Positions 48,558-57,172 of a stretch of DNA of 64,000 bases are shown piece after piece. Source of the DNA: Roseiarcus sp963775575 (GTDB lineage: Bacteria; Pseudomonadota; Alphaproteobacteria; Rhizobiales; Beijerinckiaceae); NCBI GenBank assembly GCA_963775575.1, contig CAVZJG010000002.1:2170001-2234000 (forward strand). Direction: 5' to 3'. The notes beneath the pieces are model-generated. The model saw nothing but the letters and a program-made list of their open reading frames with translations. It ran no database searches and was not told the origin of the DNA. Made by a program: the position numbers and the translations under genes. Numbering within the stretch: position 1 is the first letter of the stretch; every line of letters begins with the position of its first letter.

Positions 48558-48575
48558 AGCGTCGGAAACTACTTA
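48558..48575 (-). promoter_or_regulatory. shared 18-bp motif, site 5 (csbD)
   Basis: Gene-sense TAAGTAGTTTCCGACGCT, then 22 nt and TACGGT (48530-48535). Also lies immediately after the MFS gene stop. Confidence 0.65.
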
Positions 48576-48582
48576 GAGCGCA

Positions 48583-49836
48583 TCAGCCGGCCGGAACTTT
48601 CTCCAATTCGGCGGTCTCGGGCATCGCAAGAGCAAATACGGTCGCTGCCACGAGCGCGGCGGCGCCCAATGTGAGAAACGCTGCGGCATATCCGAAATGA
48701 TCGACGATCTCTCCGGCGGCCAATCCGCTCAGAGAAGCCCCAATCCCCACCATCGTGGCGATCGCGCCTTGGGCGAGGTTGTAGCGACCCGTGCCGCGCA
48801 TGATGTCGGCGATCACCAGCGGGGTCAGAGCGCCGAAAATCCCGGCGCCGACGCCATCGAGAATCTGAACGCCGATCAGCCAGAGGCCGTTGTCGGAGAG
48901 GGTGTAGAGCACGGCGCGAATGGGCAAGATGGCGAACCCGGCCAGGAACAGCGGCTTCCGCCCCCAGACGTCGGCCTTGCGGCCGACGAGCAGCGCGATC
49001 GGCAGCATGACCGCTTGGGCCGCAATAATGCAGGCCGACATCATCGCCGTCGCCTCTTTGGGATAGGCGGCGGCGAGCTTTTGCCCGACCAGGGGCAGCA
49101 GCGGCGCGTTGGCGAAATGGAACAGCATCGCGCACAGGCCGAAAATGACCAGCGGCCGGGATTTGAACAGCACGCCATAGCCGGCGGCGGTGGCGGGGCT
49201 GGTCGCCGCTTCGGGTTTCGGTTCCAAGTCGCGCGCTCGGTCGTAGTCGATGGCCTTGGCGGGAATGGACAGCACAGCGACGGCGGTCAGCACGGCGAAG
49301 GCCGGCACGAGAAGGAAGACGGCGCGTTGCGAGAAGACATAGCCGACCGCGCCGGCCAACAGGGCAATGGCGACGTTGCCGGCATGGTCGAAAGCCGAGT
49401 TGCGCCCCATCCGCCGCGCGAGTTGCTTGTGGGCATAGAGGCCGAGGGTCAGGGCCGCGACCGCCGGACCGAAGACATCTCCGGCAATCGCCATGAGGCT
49501 GTTGGAGACCGCGACCGGCCAGAAGGTCGGCCAAACGAAGATGACGGCGGCCGTGATCGCCAAAACGGCGAGCGCCAGGACGACAATTCCGCGCTTCGCA
49601 TGCGTTTCGTCGATCGCCGCGCCTACCGGGGTCTGGACCGCGAGCCCGAGCAGGCCGCCCAGCGTCGTCACCAACCCGACTTCGGACTGGCTCCAATGCT
49701 GCTGGGTGACCAGAAACACATTGAGATAAGGCCCGATCGCGCCGCGGACGTCGGCCGAGAGGAAATTGACCGCATCGAGCGAGACGGGACGAAAGCCGCT
49801 CCTCGTGGCTCGAATGTCCGGCGCGTTCGTATCCAC
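48583..49836 (-). CDS. MFS transporter
   Basis: About 417 residues from the GTG at 49836 (GAGG six nt upstream); an alternative GTG at 49932 gives 449 residues but no ribosome site. Twelve hydrophobic helices. Motif A-type loops: after TM2 VGAAIDETHAKRGIVVLA and LVGRKADVWGRKPLFLAGFA. Substrate unknown. Downstream of, and probably in one operon with, the two beta-barrel-like genes. Confidence 0.85.
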   Translation of the reverse strand: MDTNAPDIRATRSGFRPVSLDAVNFLSADVRGAIGPYLNVFLVTQQHWSQSEVGLVTTLGGLLGLAVQTPVGAAIDETHAKRGIVVLALAVLAITAAVIFVWPTFWPVAVSNSLMAIAGDVFGPAVAALTLGLYAHKQLARRMGRNSAFDHAGNVAIALLAGAVGYVFSQRAVFLLVPAFAVLTAVAVLSIPAKAIDYDRARDLEPKPEAATSPATAAGYGVLFKSRPLVIFGLCAMLFHFANAPLLPLVGQKLAAAYPKEATAMMSACIIAAQAVMLPIALLVGRKADVWGRKPLFLAGFAILPIRAVLYTLSDNGLWLIGVQILDGVGAGIFGALTPLVIADIMRGTGRYNLAQGAIATMVGIGASLSGLAAGEIVDHFGYAAAFLTLGAAALVAATVFALAMPETAELEKVPAG

Positions 49837-49955
49837 GGCGGCCTCATGATTCAACTTCAGCGCGCGCGCCGGTTGTGATGTACAGCTTAGAACGACCCCG
49901 AGGGGCCGTTCCTTGCTGCTTTGGTGGCTCACTTGCCGCGATAGCGCTGGTCGCG

Positions 49956-50663
49956 CTACGGCGTCTTCGGCGGGACGGGCGGAGGTGGCGCGGCGGCAGG
50001 CGGCGGCGCGCCGCCGCCGCCGAACACGTCGTGCATCCAGCGCTCGAAGCGGGACTCGTCGACCTTGATGAGCTTGGTCTTGGCAGGTCCGATCTCGCGC
50101 GCGGCGATCACCTTGCCGAGTGGGCTCGTCACGCCGTCTCCACGGGCATAGAGAGGCTGACCGACGGCAAGGCCGGCGGCGTCCTGCTCGGCATCGGGTG
50201 GCGGCATGCGGACGATGGCGCCGTCCTCGAGCAGCACGCCGTTGAGATGGCCGTCCGGGTCATGCAATTGCAGCTTGATCCGACTCTCGTCATCGAGCGG
50301 CTGGGGCGGTGCAGGCGGGCCAGCGTCAACGACCGCGCCAGTCGCGTCGTTGGTCACCGCGACTGCGGTTACGACTGGGTTGGCGCCCGTCTTCAGCCCC
50401 CGGATCGTCACCGCATCCCCGGGCCGCACGGCGAATACTATCTGCGTCTGCGCATGCGGCGGGAGGCGCACCTCGGTTCCGTCGGTCAGGATCAGCCCAT
50501 CCACGGCGCCGCGCGGGGTCAGCGAGTATTGTGCGACCGTGCCCTTTACCTGGGTCGGATCGCCGGCCGGGGCCGGCTGCGCCAGCGCCAGTCCTGCGGA
50601 CCCTATCATCATCACCGACGCGCCCAGCAGGGCGTGTTTCAAGCGGCGAGCGGATTTGATCAT
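49956..50663 (-). CDS. secreted tandem-module protein, paralogue of the next gene
   Basis: 235 residues with signal peptide (MIKSARRLKHALLGASVMMI...LALAQ). Two related modules: KGTVAQYSLTPRGAVDGLIL-TDGTEVRLPPHAQ and LQLHDPDGHLNGVLLEDGAI-VRMPPPD, each with a G..L.DG..V..PP core, suggesting OB/SH3-like small barrels, and a Pro-rich tail. Unknown function. The same module pair occurs in the gene at 50895-51557. Confidence 0.7.
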   Translation of the reverse strand: MIKSARRLKHALLGASVMMIGSAGLALAQPAPAGDPTQVKGTVAQYSLTPRGAVDGLILTDGTEVRLPPHAQTQIVFAVRPGDAVTIRGLKTGANPVVTAVAVTNDATGAVVDAGPPAPPQPLDDESRIKLQLHDPDGHLNGVLLEDGAIVRMPPPDAEQDAAGLAVGQPLYARGDGVTSPLGKVIAAREIGPAKTKLIKVDESRFERWMHDVFGGGGAPPPAAAPPPPVPPKTP

Positions 50664-50894
50664 GTTCAGTTTCTCCTCTCTTGCTGATGTTCAAGCAAAG
50701 GCAGCGGGCTGCCTTACCCTTGGGTCGGAGCGCCAGGATCGTCGAAGCCGCCGCCATTTCTTGAGGGATTTGCCCTGAGCCGCCTTCAGACCTTCGGTTC
50801 CGACGGACGGCGTTGAACGGCCCCGCAGGGCCGATCCTCGATGCTCTGCGATTTCACTCGTAGCGACTCTCGTGTGACGGCCGCCGCAAGAAGG

Positions 50895-51557
50895 TCACAT
50901 CGCGGGCTCGTGCTTCTTCGACTTCTCATCGTGTTTGGCCGGCTTATGCTCAACGTGCTCGCCGGGCTTCTTTGGCTCGACAGGGTGGAGCGCGGACAGG
51001 GACACACCGATCTCGTGTGCGTCGACCACCGTCCCCAAGGCGTTCGTCAGGCTCGCGCCGCGCGCGGCCAGCTTATGGCCTGGCGCGAGTTTATCGTGGA
51101 GCGACTCCGCCGCGTGCGGGGGCATCCGCACTATCGTTCCATTATCAAGCAGAGCGCCGCACTCTTCGCCCTTCGGCCCGTGCAGCACGTGCTTCACCAC
51201 CCCTTCCACCTCCACAGGCTTGTGCGCCTCAGGTTTCGGCTTCTTCTCGCCCTTGTGGTCATCGACCTTGTGCGCGCCTTCCTTCTTCGGAGGTCCATGG
51301 TCCACGATCGGAGTCGCGTCGCCGACCTGAAGGGAAACGGCGGCGACCATGTCGACACCGCGAGGACGCACGCCGCGCACCTTGACGTGGTCACCTGGTT
51401 TGAGGGCGGCTACAACCGGCTTGGACATGTGCGGCGGGAAGTGAACCTCCGTGCCGTCTTTTAGCAGCATGCCGTCCGCGTCGCCGTGCGGATTGATCAG
51501 AAATCGGTCCACCGTGCCCTTGGTTTCGGGCAGATGGGCGGGGTCGATCCAATGCAT
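50895..51557 (-). CDS. cytosolic tandem-module protein, paralogue of 49956-50663
   Basis: 220 residues from MHWIDPAHLPETKGTVDRFL, GGAGG upstream; no signal peptide. Module 1 LINPHGDADGMLLKDGTEVHFPPH with KPGDHVKVRGVRPRG, module 2 HVLHGPKGEECGALLDNGTI-VRMPPHA. Between and after them are Lys/His/Glu-rich linkers (HKGEKKPKPEAHKP). First gene of an operon (this, its paralogue, MFS). Motif site 6 is 203 bp upstream. Confidence 0.7.
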   Translation of the reverse strand: MHWIDPAHLPETKGTVDRFLINPHGDADGMLLKDGTEVHFPPHMSKPVVAALKPGDHVKVRGVRPRGVDMVAAVSLQVGDATPIVDHGPPKKEGAHKVDDHKGEKKPKPEAHKPVEVEGVVKHVLHGPKGEECGALLDNGTIVRMPPHAAESLHDKLAPGHKLAARGASLTNALGTVVDAHEIGVSLSALHPVEPKKPGEHVEHKPAKHDEKSKKHEPAM

Positions 51558-51929
51558 TTTAAATTCCTCCGTTGCATGCCGTGCGATGCCAGCTATGGGC
51601 CTAGGCCCGAGTGAAATTCCGATGCGCGGTGGTGTTTGCCTGAGCATCAGTCAAACCGGCGAACATGGCGAAAGGCCGCTTATCTGACGCGCTGCACACA
51701 GAATTGAACAGCGGGTCGGAACGTCCGAAGAAGGCTATGCTCGGGAGATCGTCGGCAATAGGATCGGAAAGTACTCATGCCGCTGAAACTCTGAGTTCAC
51801 CGCGCCTATTCCTCCGCCACATCCAAAGAGACTGTTGAAGCAGGGAGCGACGCAACGCCCAATCGCCGTCGCCAGTAAATTGGGTCGAAGGCCGGCGGGC
51901 TGTGGCCCGCCGGTATCGCGCCTTAGTCC
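51558..51929. other. intergenic with motif site 6
   Basis: 372 bp. Contains motif site 6; no gene seen. Confidence 0.45.
51760..51777 (-). promoter_or_regulatory. shared 18-bp motif, site 6
   Basis: Gene-sense TGAGTACTTTCCGATCCT, then 22 nt and TAGCCT (51732-51737). Confidence 0.6.
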
Positions 51930-52484
51930 TCAAGCGGCCGATCGCGGCGGAGCGAGCGACGGAGTCGCTGCGGCGTGATGGCCATGGAGCCAGTCGAGCG
52001 GTCCGTGGGGCGGCGGACCGTGGGGCGGCTGCAGCGCAACGATCTTGCCGTCGCCATGCACGATGAACTCGGCGTGGACGAAACCGTGTTCGAAGCGGCC
52101 CTGGACCGTTACAGCCTCATCTTTCGCGACGAGCGCAGCATCTTCGCCCTGATGTCCGGTTTCGACGAGAGCGCGGCCGCTAGCGTCCTGAAGAACGAAC
52201 TTGTTGCCGAAGATCTCGACCACCTGGCCTTTGATTTCGACCGTGCTCCAATCAGTCATGGCGGTGATCGCGACAGGAGGCAGCGATGCATAGGCGGCAG
52301 TTGGGCCGCCATGCCAGTGTCTCATCGCGACGGCGCCAATGCCGACGCCGAATGCGAGGATCGCGACGGCTGCGGCTGTATTGACGGCTAGCCGAGGTAG
52401 CGCGGTGATGCGCCATCTGGCAGGATTGCCCGCTGAGGAGCGTTCTTGGGGAACGGGGTTTGAGGTTGTCGGGTCGTTTGGCAT
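51930..52484 (-). CDS. BOF-like (YgiW/VisP-type) OB-fold protein
   Basis: 184 residues from MPNDPTTSNPVPQERSSAGN (GGAGC upstream). One TM/signal-anchor helix (VNTAAAVAILAFGVGIGAVA), then an OB-fold: STVEIKGQVVEIFGNKFVLQ-DASGRALVETG... KDEAVTVQGRFEHGFVHAEF, matching the pattern of bacterial OB-fold (BOF) proteins. Divergent from a QseBC-like two-component pair, as ygiW is in enterobacteria. Probably periplasmic and part of the same response. Confidence 0.7.
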   Translation of the reverse strand: MPNDPTTSNPVPQERSSAGNPARWRITALPRLAVNTAAAVAILAFGVGIGAVAMRHWHGGPTAAYASLPPVAITAMTDWSTVEIKGQVVEIFGNKFVLQDASGRALVETGHQGEDAALVAKDEAVTVQGRFEHGFVHAEFIVHGDGKIVALQPPHGPPPHGPLDWLHGHHAAATPSLAPPRSAA

Positions 52485-52552
52485 TTGTTGCTCCGGGTTG
52501 GTGTGTGCGCACGTTGTAAGGCGCCAACCGAGAACCCAGGCTGAACCATTCC

Positions 52553-52569
52553 GTTCAGTTTCGGTTAAG
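52553..52569. promoter_or_regulatory. putative response-regulator box (PmrA/QseB type)
   Basis: GTTCAG-TTTCG-GTTAAG, i.e. on the other strand CTTAAC-N5-CTGAAC: a hexamer direct repeat with 5-nt spacing as in PmrA/QseB boxes. In the divergent region between the BOF gene and the regulator gene. Confidence 0.5.
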
Positions 52570-52617
52570 CTGCCAAGCCTAGCCCTAGCCGGCATTCCAC
52601 CAACCGATCGCCACACG

Positions 52618-53283
52618 ATGCGCGTGCTTCTGGTCGAAGATGATCGTGAACTCGCCCGCAGGATCGCCGAGTTCCTGCGTGGGGAACGCTGCGTCGTCGA
52701 CATCGCCGACAACGGCGAAGACGGCCAGCACCTCGGCGAGACCGAACTGTACGACGCGGTTGTCCTGGATCTTGGTCTGCCCAAAGTTCCCGGCGTCGAC
52801 GTGCTCCGCGCCTGGCGCGCGGGCGGGCGCAACTTTCCCGTCCTGATCCTGACGGCGCGCGATGGCTGGTCGGAAAAGGTCGAAGGGTTCAAGGCGGGCG
52901 CCGACGACTATCTGACCAAGCCGTTCCGGATCGAGGAACTGGTCATGCGGCTGCGGGCTTTAGTCCGCCGCGCAGCAGGCCACGCCGATACGCACATCGT
53001 CTGTGGTTCGCTCGCGTTTGACGCCCAACTCGGGACATTCGAGCTTGATGGTTTGCCGCTGCGCCTGACCGCGCTCGAATGGCGCGTTCTGTCTTGCTTG
53101 GCTCTCCGCAAGGAAGTTGTGGTCGATCGCGCAGAACTGAACGAGCGGGTCTACGAGGGCGACGCCGAGGTGGATTCCAATTCCCTGGAGGTCATAGTCG
53201 CGCGAATACGCCGAAAGATCGGGCGCGACATGATCGAAACCATCCGTGGCCGCGGCTATCGGCTGACCGCGGGCAAGCCATGA
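52618..53283 (+). CDS. OmpR/QseB-like response regulator
   Basis: 221 residues. Receiver MRVLLVEDDRELARRIAEFL, DAVVLDLGLPKVPGVDVL (phospho-Asp about 51), ILTARDG, DYLTKPFRIEEL; C-terminal winged helix with LRLTALEWRVLSCLALR and RKIGRDMIETIRGRGYRL. Overlaps the kinase start by 4 bp (ATGA), so translationally coupled. Confidence 0.94.
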   Translation: MRVLLVEDDRELARRIAEFLRGERCVVDIADNGEDGQHLGETELYDAVVLDLGLPKVPGVDVLRAWRAGGRNFPVLILTARDGWSEKVEGFKAGADDYLTKPFRIEELVMRLRALVRRAAGHADTHIVCGSLAFDAQLGTFELDGLPLRLTALEWRVLSCLALRKEVVVDRAELNERVYEGDAEVDSNSLEVIVARIRRKIGRDMIETIRGRGYRLTAGKP

Positions 53284-54623
53284 GGCTCACGCCCAAATCG
53301 CTCGGAGGCCGGCTCTTCCTGTTCGCCGCTATTCTGATCGTTGTCGCTCTCGCAGGCGCGGGGTCGATTACCGGGCTGATCCTTTATCGCTTCATCCAGG
53401 GTCAGGTCGACCAGCGGCTTGATACCCAGATTGCCGCCATTTCGTCGGCGCTCGTGGCGACTCCGGAGAACCGCGTGGCGCTGAACGGGCAATTCGATGC
53501 GCCGCCTTTCGACCGGCCTGGAGGCGGCTGGTATTTTGAAGTCTTCGACGGCGACAGTCGCATCCGATCCGCCTCCCTCGGCGACGCCGACCTGAACGCG
53601 CCAAGGCCCTGGCCGTTTGAATGGCTGAGCCGGCCGTCCGCTGGAAGTCGTCCAGGCATCGGGCGTCAGCCGATTCATTTCCGCACCAAGAGCGCAGTTG
53701 TTGGCGAACGGATCGTCACGATCGTCGCGACCGCCCCGCGCTCTGCGGTGTGGCGTCCCCTTCTTGAGACTCTATCTTCGGTTTTGATTGCGCTCGCCCT
53801 CGCCGGCGTCGCGCTCGTCTTGGCGATGCTCGTGCAGGTCCGTCTGGGTCTTCGCCCGCTGCAGGCGCTTCGCGCCGCCGTCGCGGACGTCCGCGCTGGC
53901 CGGCGTGAGCGCATTCCTCCAGATCAGCCGAGCGAAATCGCCCCGCTGGTCGACGAGCTGAACAGCCTCATCGCCGACAATATCGAGGGACTTGCCCGCG
54001 CCCGTCGCCACGTCTCGAATTTGGCCCATGGTCTGAAGACGCCCCTTGCCAATCTCGCCGTCGCGCTCGACGAGCGAGGGCGCGATCCCGCCGGCGAGTT
54101 GCACGAGCTGATCGGTCAGATGGATCGACGCATTCGCCACCATCTCGGCCGCGCGCGGGCGGCGGCGCAGGAAGGGCCGGCAAGAGTTCGAACGCCGCTG
54201 GCCGCCAGGGTCGCCGATCTCTTGGCGATCGTGCCAAAGATTCACCCCAGCAAGCGCATTGAGATTACTTCGCGCGTCGCTCCGGATGTCGCTGTCGCCT
54301 GCGAGGCGCAAGACCTGGACGAGATGCTCGGCAATCTCATCGACAACGCCGCCAAGTGGGCCGCCAAACGAATGCGCGTTTCCGCATCGACCGCCGGCGG
54401 CGAAGTCACTGTCGTCATCGAGGATGACGGGCCGGGTCTGGTCGACGACAAGGCTCCCGAGGCAATGCAGCCCGACCGGAAGCTCGACGAGAGCACGCCA
54501 GGCTACGGTTTTGGCCTACCGATCACACGCGAACTCGCCGAACTCTACGGCGGCGGCCTTGAGCTTTCGCGGTCCGATCTTGGTGGGGTCGAGGCGAGGC
54601 TCACGCTTCCCGCCGCGCGTTGA
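53280..54623 (+). CDS. sensor histidine kinase, QseC/PhoQ-like
   Basis: 447 residues. TM1 LFLFAAILIVVALAGAG, periplasmic sensor about 35-165 with acidic and Pro-rich parts, TM2 VLIALALAGVALVLAML, HAMP, HisKA NLAHGLKTPLANLAVALDE (His about 250), HATPase NLIDNAAKWA, EDDGPGLVDD and the G2 box GYGFGLPITRELAELYGG. Autokinase partner of the upstream regulator. Ligand unknown. Convergent with the anion-permease gene. Confidence 0.92.
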   Translation: MRLTPKSLGGRLFLFAAILIVVALAGAGSITGLILYRFIQGQVDQRLDTQIAAISSALVATPENRVALNGQFDAPPFDRPGGGWYFEVFDGDSRIRSASLGDADLNAPRPWPFEWLSRPSAGSRPGIGRQPIHFRTKSAVVGERIVTIVATAPRSAVWRPLLETLSSVLIALALAGVALVLAMLVQVRLGLRPLQALRAAVADVRAGRRERIPPDQPSEIAPLVDELNSLIADNIEGLARARRHVSNLAHGLKTPLANLAVALDERGRDPAGELHELIGQMDRRIRHHLGRARAAAQEGPARVRTPLAARVADLLAIVPKIHPSKRIEITSRVAPDVAVACEAQDLDEMLGNLIDNAAKWAAKRMRVSASTAGGEVTVVIEDDGPGLVDDKAPEAMQPDRKLDESTPGYGFGLPITRELAELYGGGLELSRSDLGGVEARLTLPAAR

Positions 54624-54750
54624 ATCGGCCTCTGGCCTGGAAAGGAGAGTTCGCCGCAGCATAACCGGGCAATCTTACCGCCGCAGGGAGACTCGAATAA
54701 CTATCCGTTCGAACGCTCGCCGCCTTGCGCGCGACCTGCAGACCTCACAG

Positions 54751-56880
54751 TCACAGCCATAGCCACAGCGTCCCGATCGCCAGCGTGACGATGGTCAGCG
54801 GCGCGCCAACTCGGAAATAGTCCCAGAAGCTGATCGAGACGCCCAGGGACGCCGCCTTTTGCACCACAATGAGATTGGCGATTGATCCGATAACGGTGAA
54901 ATTGCCGGCGAGCGTCGACGCCATTGCAACGGCGAGCCATGCCGTATCATGGTTTGGGAGCGCGTCGATGAATGGCCTCATGATCAGCACCGCGGGAACA
55001 TTGCTGACGAGGTTCGACAGCGCCGCCGTCACAAGGCTCAGCGTCGGAAGCTGATCGAGTCGCAACCGGCCCGCGGCCGCGAGCACGTCCGGCGTCAGCA
55101 GGGCGCGCTGCGCTCCGGCCACAATGATAAACAAGCCGACAAACATCAGCAGTAGCGACCAGTCGATTTCCGCATAGATGCGTTCGCTCTTGAGCCGGGT
55201 CAGCAGCAGCAGCCCGCCCATGACGATCGCCGCCTTGGCGGGTGGCTGACCCGCGAAGAAGAGGGCGACCATAACAGCCGTCGCGGCCAGCGCACGCGCC
55301 AGCAGCGCCCTTTCGATAGGCGCTGCGCGAGGGGCCGCGGCGAGCCGGTCGCCGACGAAGAACTCGGACCGGTACACGAGCGCGAGCAGTAGAATCGTCA
55401 GTGCGAGCCCGGCTAGCGCGATCGGCGTCAGCGCCGCAGCGAACTGCAGATACGGCAAGTGAGAGAAGCTGCCGATCATGATGTTCTGCGGGTTGCCGGT
55501 TATGGTGGCGGTGGAGCCGACGTTTGACGCCATGGCGACCGCGAGGAGATAAGGCGTCGGCTTGCGCTTCAGATCGAGCGTCAATTCCAACACCAGCGGC
55601 GACAGCACGAGGCAGATTGCGTCGTTGACCAGGAACGCCGAAAAGAGGCCGGAAACGACAGTGACGGCTACGAGCAGCGCGATGGGCCTGTGGACATGGC
55701 GCGCGACCCACGCATTGACGAAGCCGAAGAAGCCCGAGAGGCGAAGATTGGCGACGACGATCATGACGCCGAGCAACAGGACGATCGTTCCGAAGTCTAC
55801 GGCTCGGCTCGCTTCTTCGAGCGTCAGGACGCCCGAGACGACCATCAGACAGCCGCCGGCGAGGGCGACACCCGCGCGGTCGACCCCGAAGCCTGGAATC
55901 TTGCCGATGGCCAGCGCTAGATAAGCCCCCGCGAAAATCGCGCCGGCGGCCAGCTTGACGGTGTCGCTGCCCAACACGCTGCCGGGCGACGCGAAGGTCG
56001 CAAGAGCCGCCAACAGAGCCAGCGCGACGGTGCCGCCGACGAGACCGATGGCCAAACGCTCGACGTGCGACACTTGCGCCGCCGGGACCGCGAATTCCCG
56101 GTGCGCCTTTACGAGGCGCTGGCCCGCTTCGCTGTGCGCAAGGGCGGCGCGGTCGGCCTCGCGCTCTTCGGCCGGCGCGGGCGGCGCGCCGACGCCCACG
56201 CCTGCGCTTGCCGGGGCGGCCTCGACGCCGCTCATGTACCGCGCCCAGACGATCAGCACGCGGCCGAGCCACGCCGACATCAACAGCATGAAACCGAGCA
56301 GGACGCTGAGGCCGAGGCGAAGCTGATCGTAATAGGGGACGGCCTCGACCCGGGTCATCGCCCACGCCGTGAGGCGAGGAATCGGGCCGGAGAGCGGGCA
56401 AGCGCGCAGCAGCAGGGTATGCTCCCCCGCGGCGGACTGGCGATCGACCGGCCGCCCGTCTCGCGCGGCCTCGTCGTTCACGGCTTGGATGGAGTCGCGC
56501 TCGGCCGCGGGCAGATCGGTCTTGGGACCGGTTCCCTCATAGGTCGGGAACGCATACGCAAGCGATCCCGCCTCCTTCTGCCAGACGCCGCCCTCGACGC
56601 CATTGCGCCCCGCCAAGGCGAGACTGACGACCGTCGCGAGATCGAGACGAAGCTTCTGATCCGAGAGCGCCGGCGCCGCCTCCGACCACTTGGCCGCGTA
56701 GACGCCGTAGCCGTCCTGAATAAGGCCGCACGCTTTCGCGATGTCCGCCTCGGCGCGGCCGACCTGGGCCGCAGTCGACTGCTGATAAAGCTGCGCCAGC
56801 AGCAGCCCGACCGCGAGGCACGCGACAAGCGAAAGAGCCCAAAGGCCAAAAAGGCGCAATCGGAGGCTGGTCTTGCTCAC
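54751..56880 (-). CDS. sensor-domain / ArsB-NhaD-type anion permease fusion
   Basis: 709 residues. Residues 275-709 form an ion-transporter-superfamily permease (SLC13/ArsB/CitMHS): YLALAIGKIPGFGVDRAGVA, VVSGLFSAFLVNDAICLVLS, AVAMASNVGSTATITGNPQN, and the repeat AVAMASTLAGNFTVIGSIAN. Residues 1-230 are unlike any transporter: TM1 LRLFGLWALSLVACLAVGLL, an extracytoplasmic domain (31-185) with AKACGLIQDGYGVYAAKW, and TM2 LGLSVLLGFMLLMSAWLGRV, the layout of a histidine-kinase sensor. A charged linker (220-275) joins them. The paralogue next door lacks the sensor part. Suggests a ligand-gated permease or transceptor (inference). No start alternatives considered better. Confidence 0.85.
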   Translation of the reverse strand: MSKTSLRLRLFGLWALSLVACLAVGLLLAQLYQQSTAAQVGRAEADIAKACGLIQDGYGVYAAKWSEAAPALSDQKLRLDLATVVSLALAGRNGVEGGVWQKEAGSLAYAFPTYEGTGPKTDLPAAERDSIQAVNDEAARDGRPVDRQSAAGEHTLLLRACPLSGPIPRLTAWAMTRVEAVPYYDQLRLGLSVLLGFMLLMSAWLGRVLIVWARYMSGVEAAPASAGVGVGAPPAPAEEREADRAALAHSEAGQRLVKAHREFAVPAAQVSHVERLAIGLVGGTVALALLAALATFASPGSVLGSDTVKLAAGAIFAGAYLALAIGKIPGFGVDRAGVALAGGCLMVVSGVLTLEEASRAVDFGTIVLLLGVMIVVANLRLSGFFGFVNAWVARHVHRPIALLVAVTVVSGLFSAFLVNDAICLVLSPLVLELTLDLKRKPTPYLLAVAMASNVGSTATITGNPQNIMIGSFSHLPYLQFAAALTPIALAGLALTILLLALVYRSEFFVGDRLAAAPRAAPIERALLARALAATAVMVALFFAGQPPAKAAIVMGGLLLLTRLKSERIYAEIDWSLLLMFVGLFIIVAGAQRALLTPDVLAAAGRLRLDQLPTLSLVTAALSNLVSNVPAVLIMRPFIDALPNHDTAWLAVAMASTLAGNFTVIGSIANLIVVQKAASLGVSISFWDYFRVGAPLTIVTLAIGTLWLWL

Positions 56881-57172
56881 GGTGTTGCGTGCCCGATGGA
56901 AGGGTTACAGAGTTGCAGGGAAGCTGTCGCGCGCTTCGGCCCCGTGTGAGATGCGCTGATTAGGCGTTGACCGACATCCACCAGACGGCCGTCGATTTCG
57001 AGCTCAATCTGCGACTGTTTCAGATTCCTGGCAAGCCGGGACTGCCGCCGACTTGTTGGCGAACAGTGTCGGGGCGCGCCGAAATTGAGTCGAGCGCAGA
57101 AACTGCCGAATTTTCTGTCATCGAGACGCACGTCTCCCGTAGTTTTTCATGGAACGCGTGACACCAAACGCC

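Noticed and set aside
54686..54706. GACTCGAATAACTATCC, partial likeness to the shared motif
   Set aside because: Core TTCCGA is broken and no gene lies downstream in the required direction.
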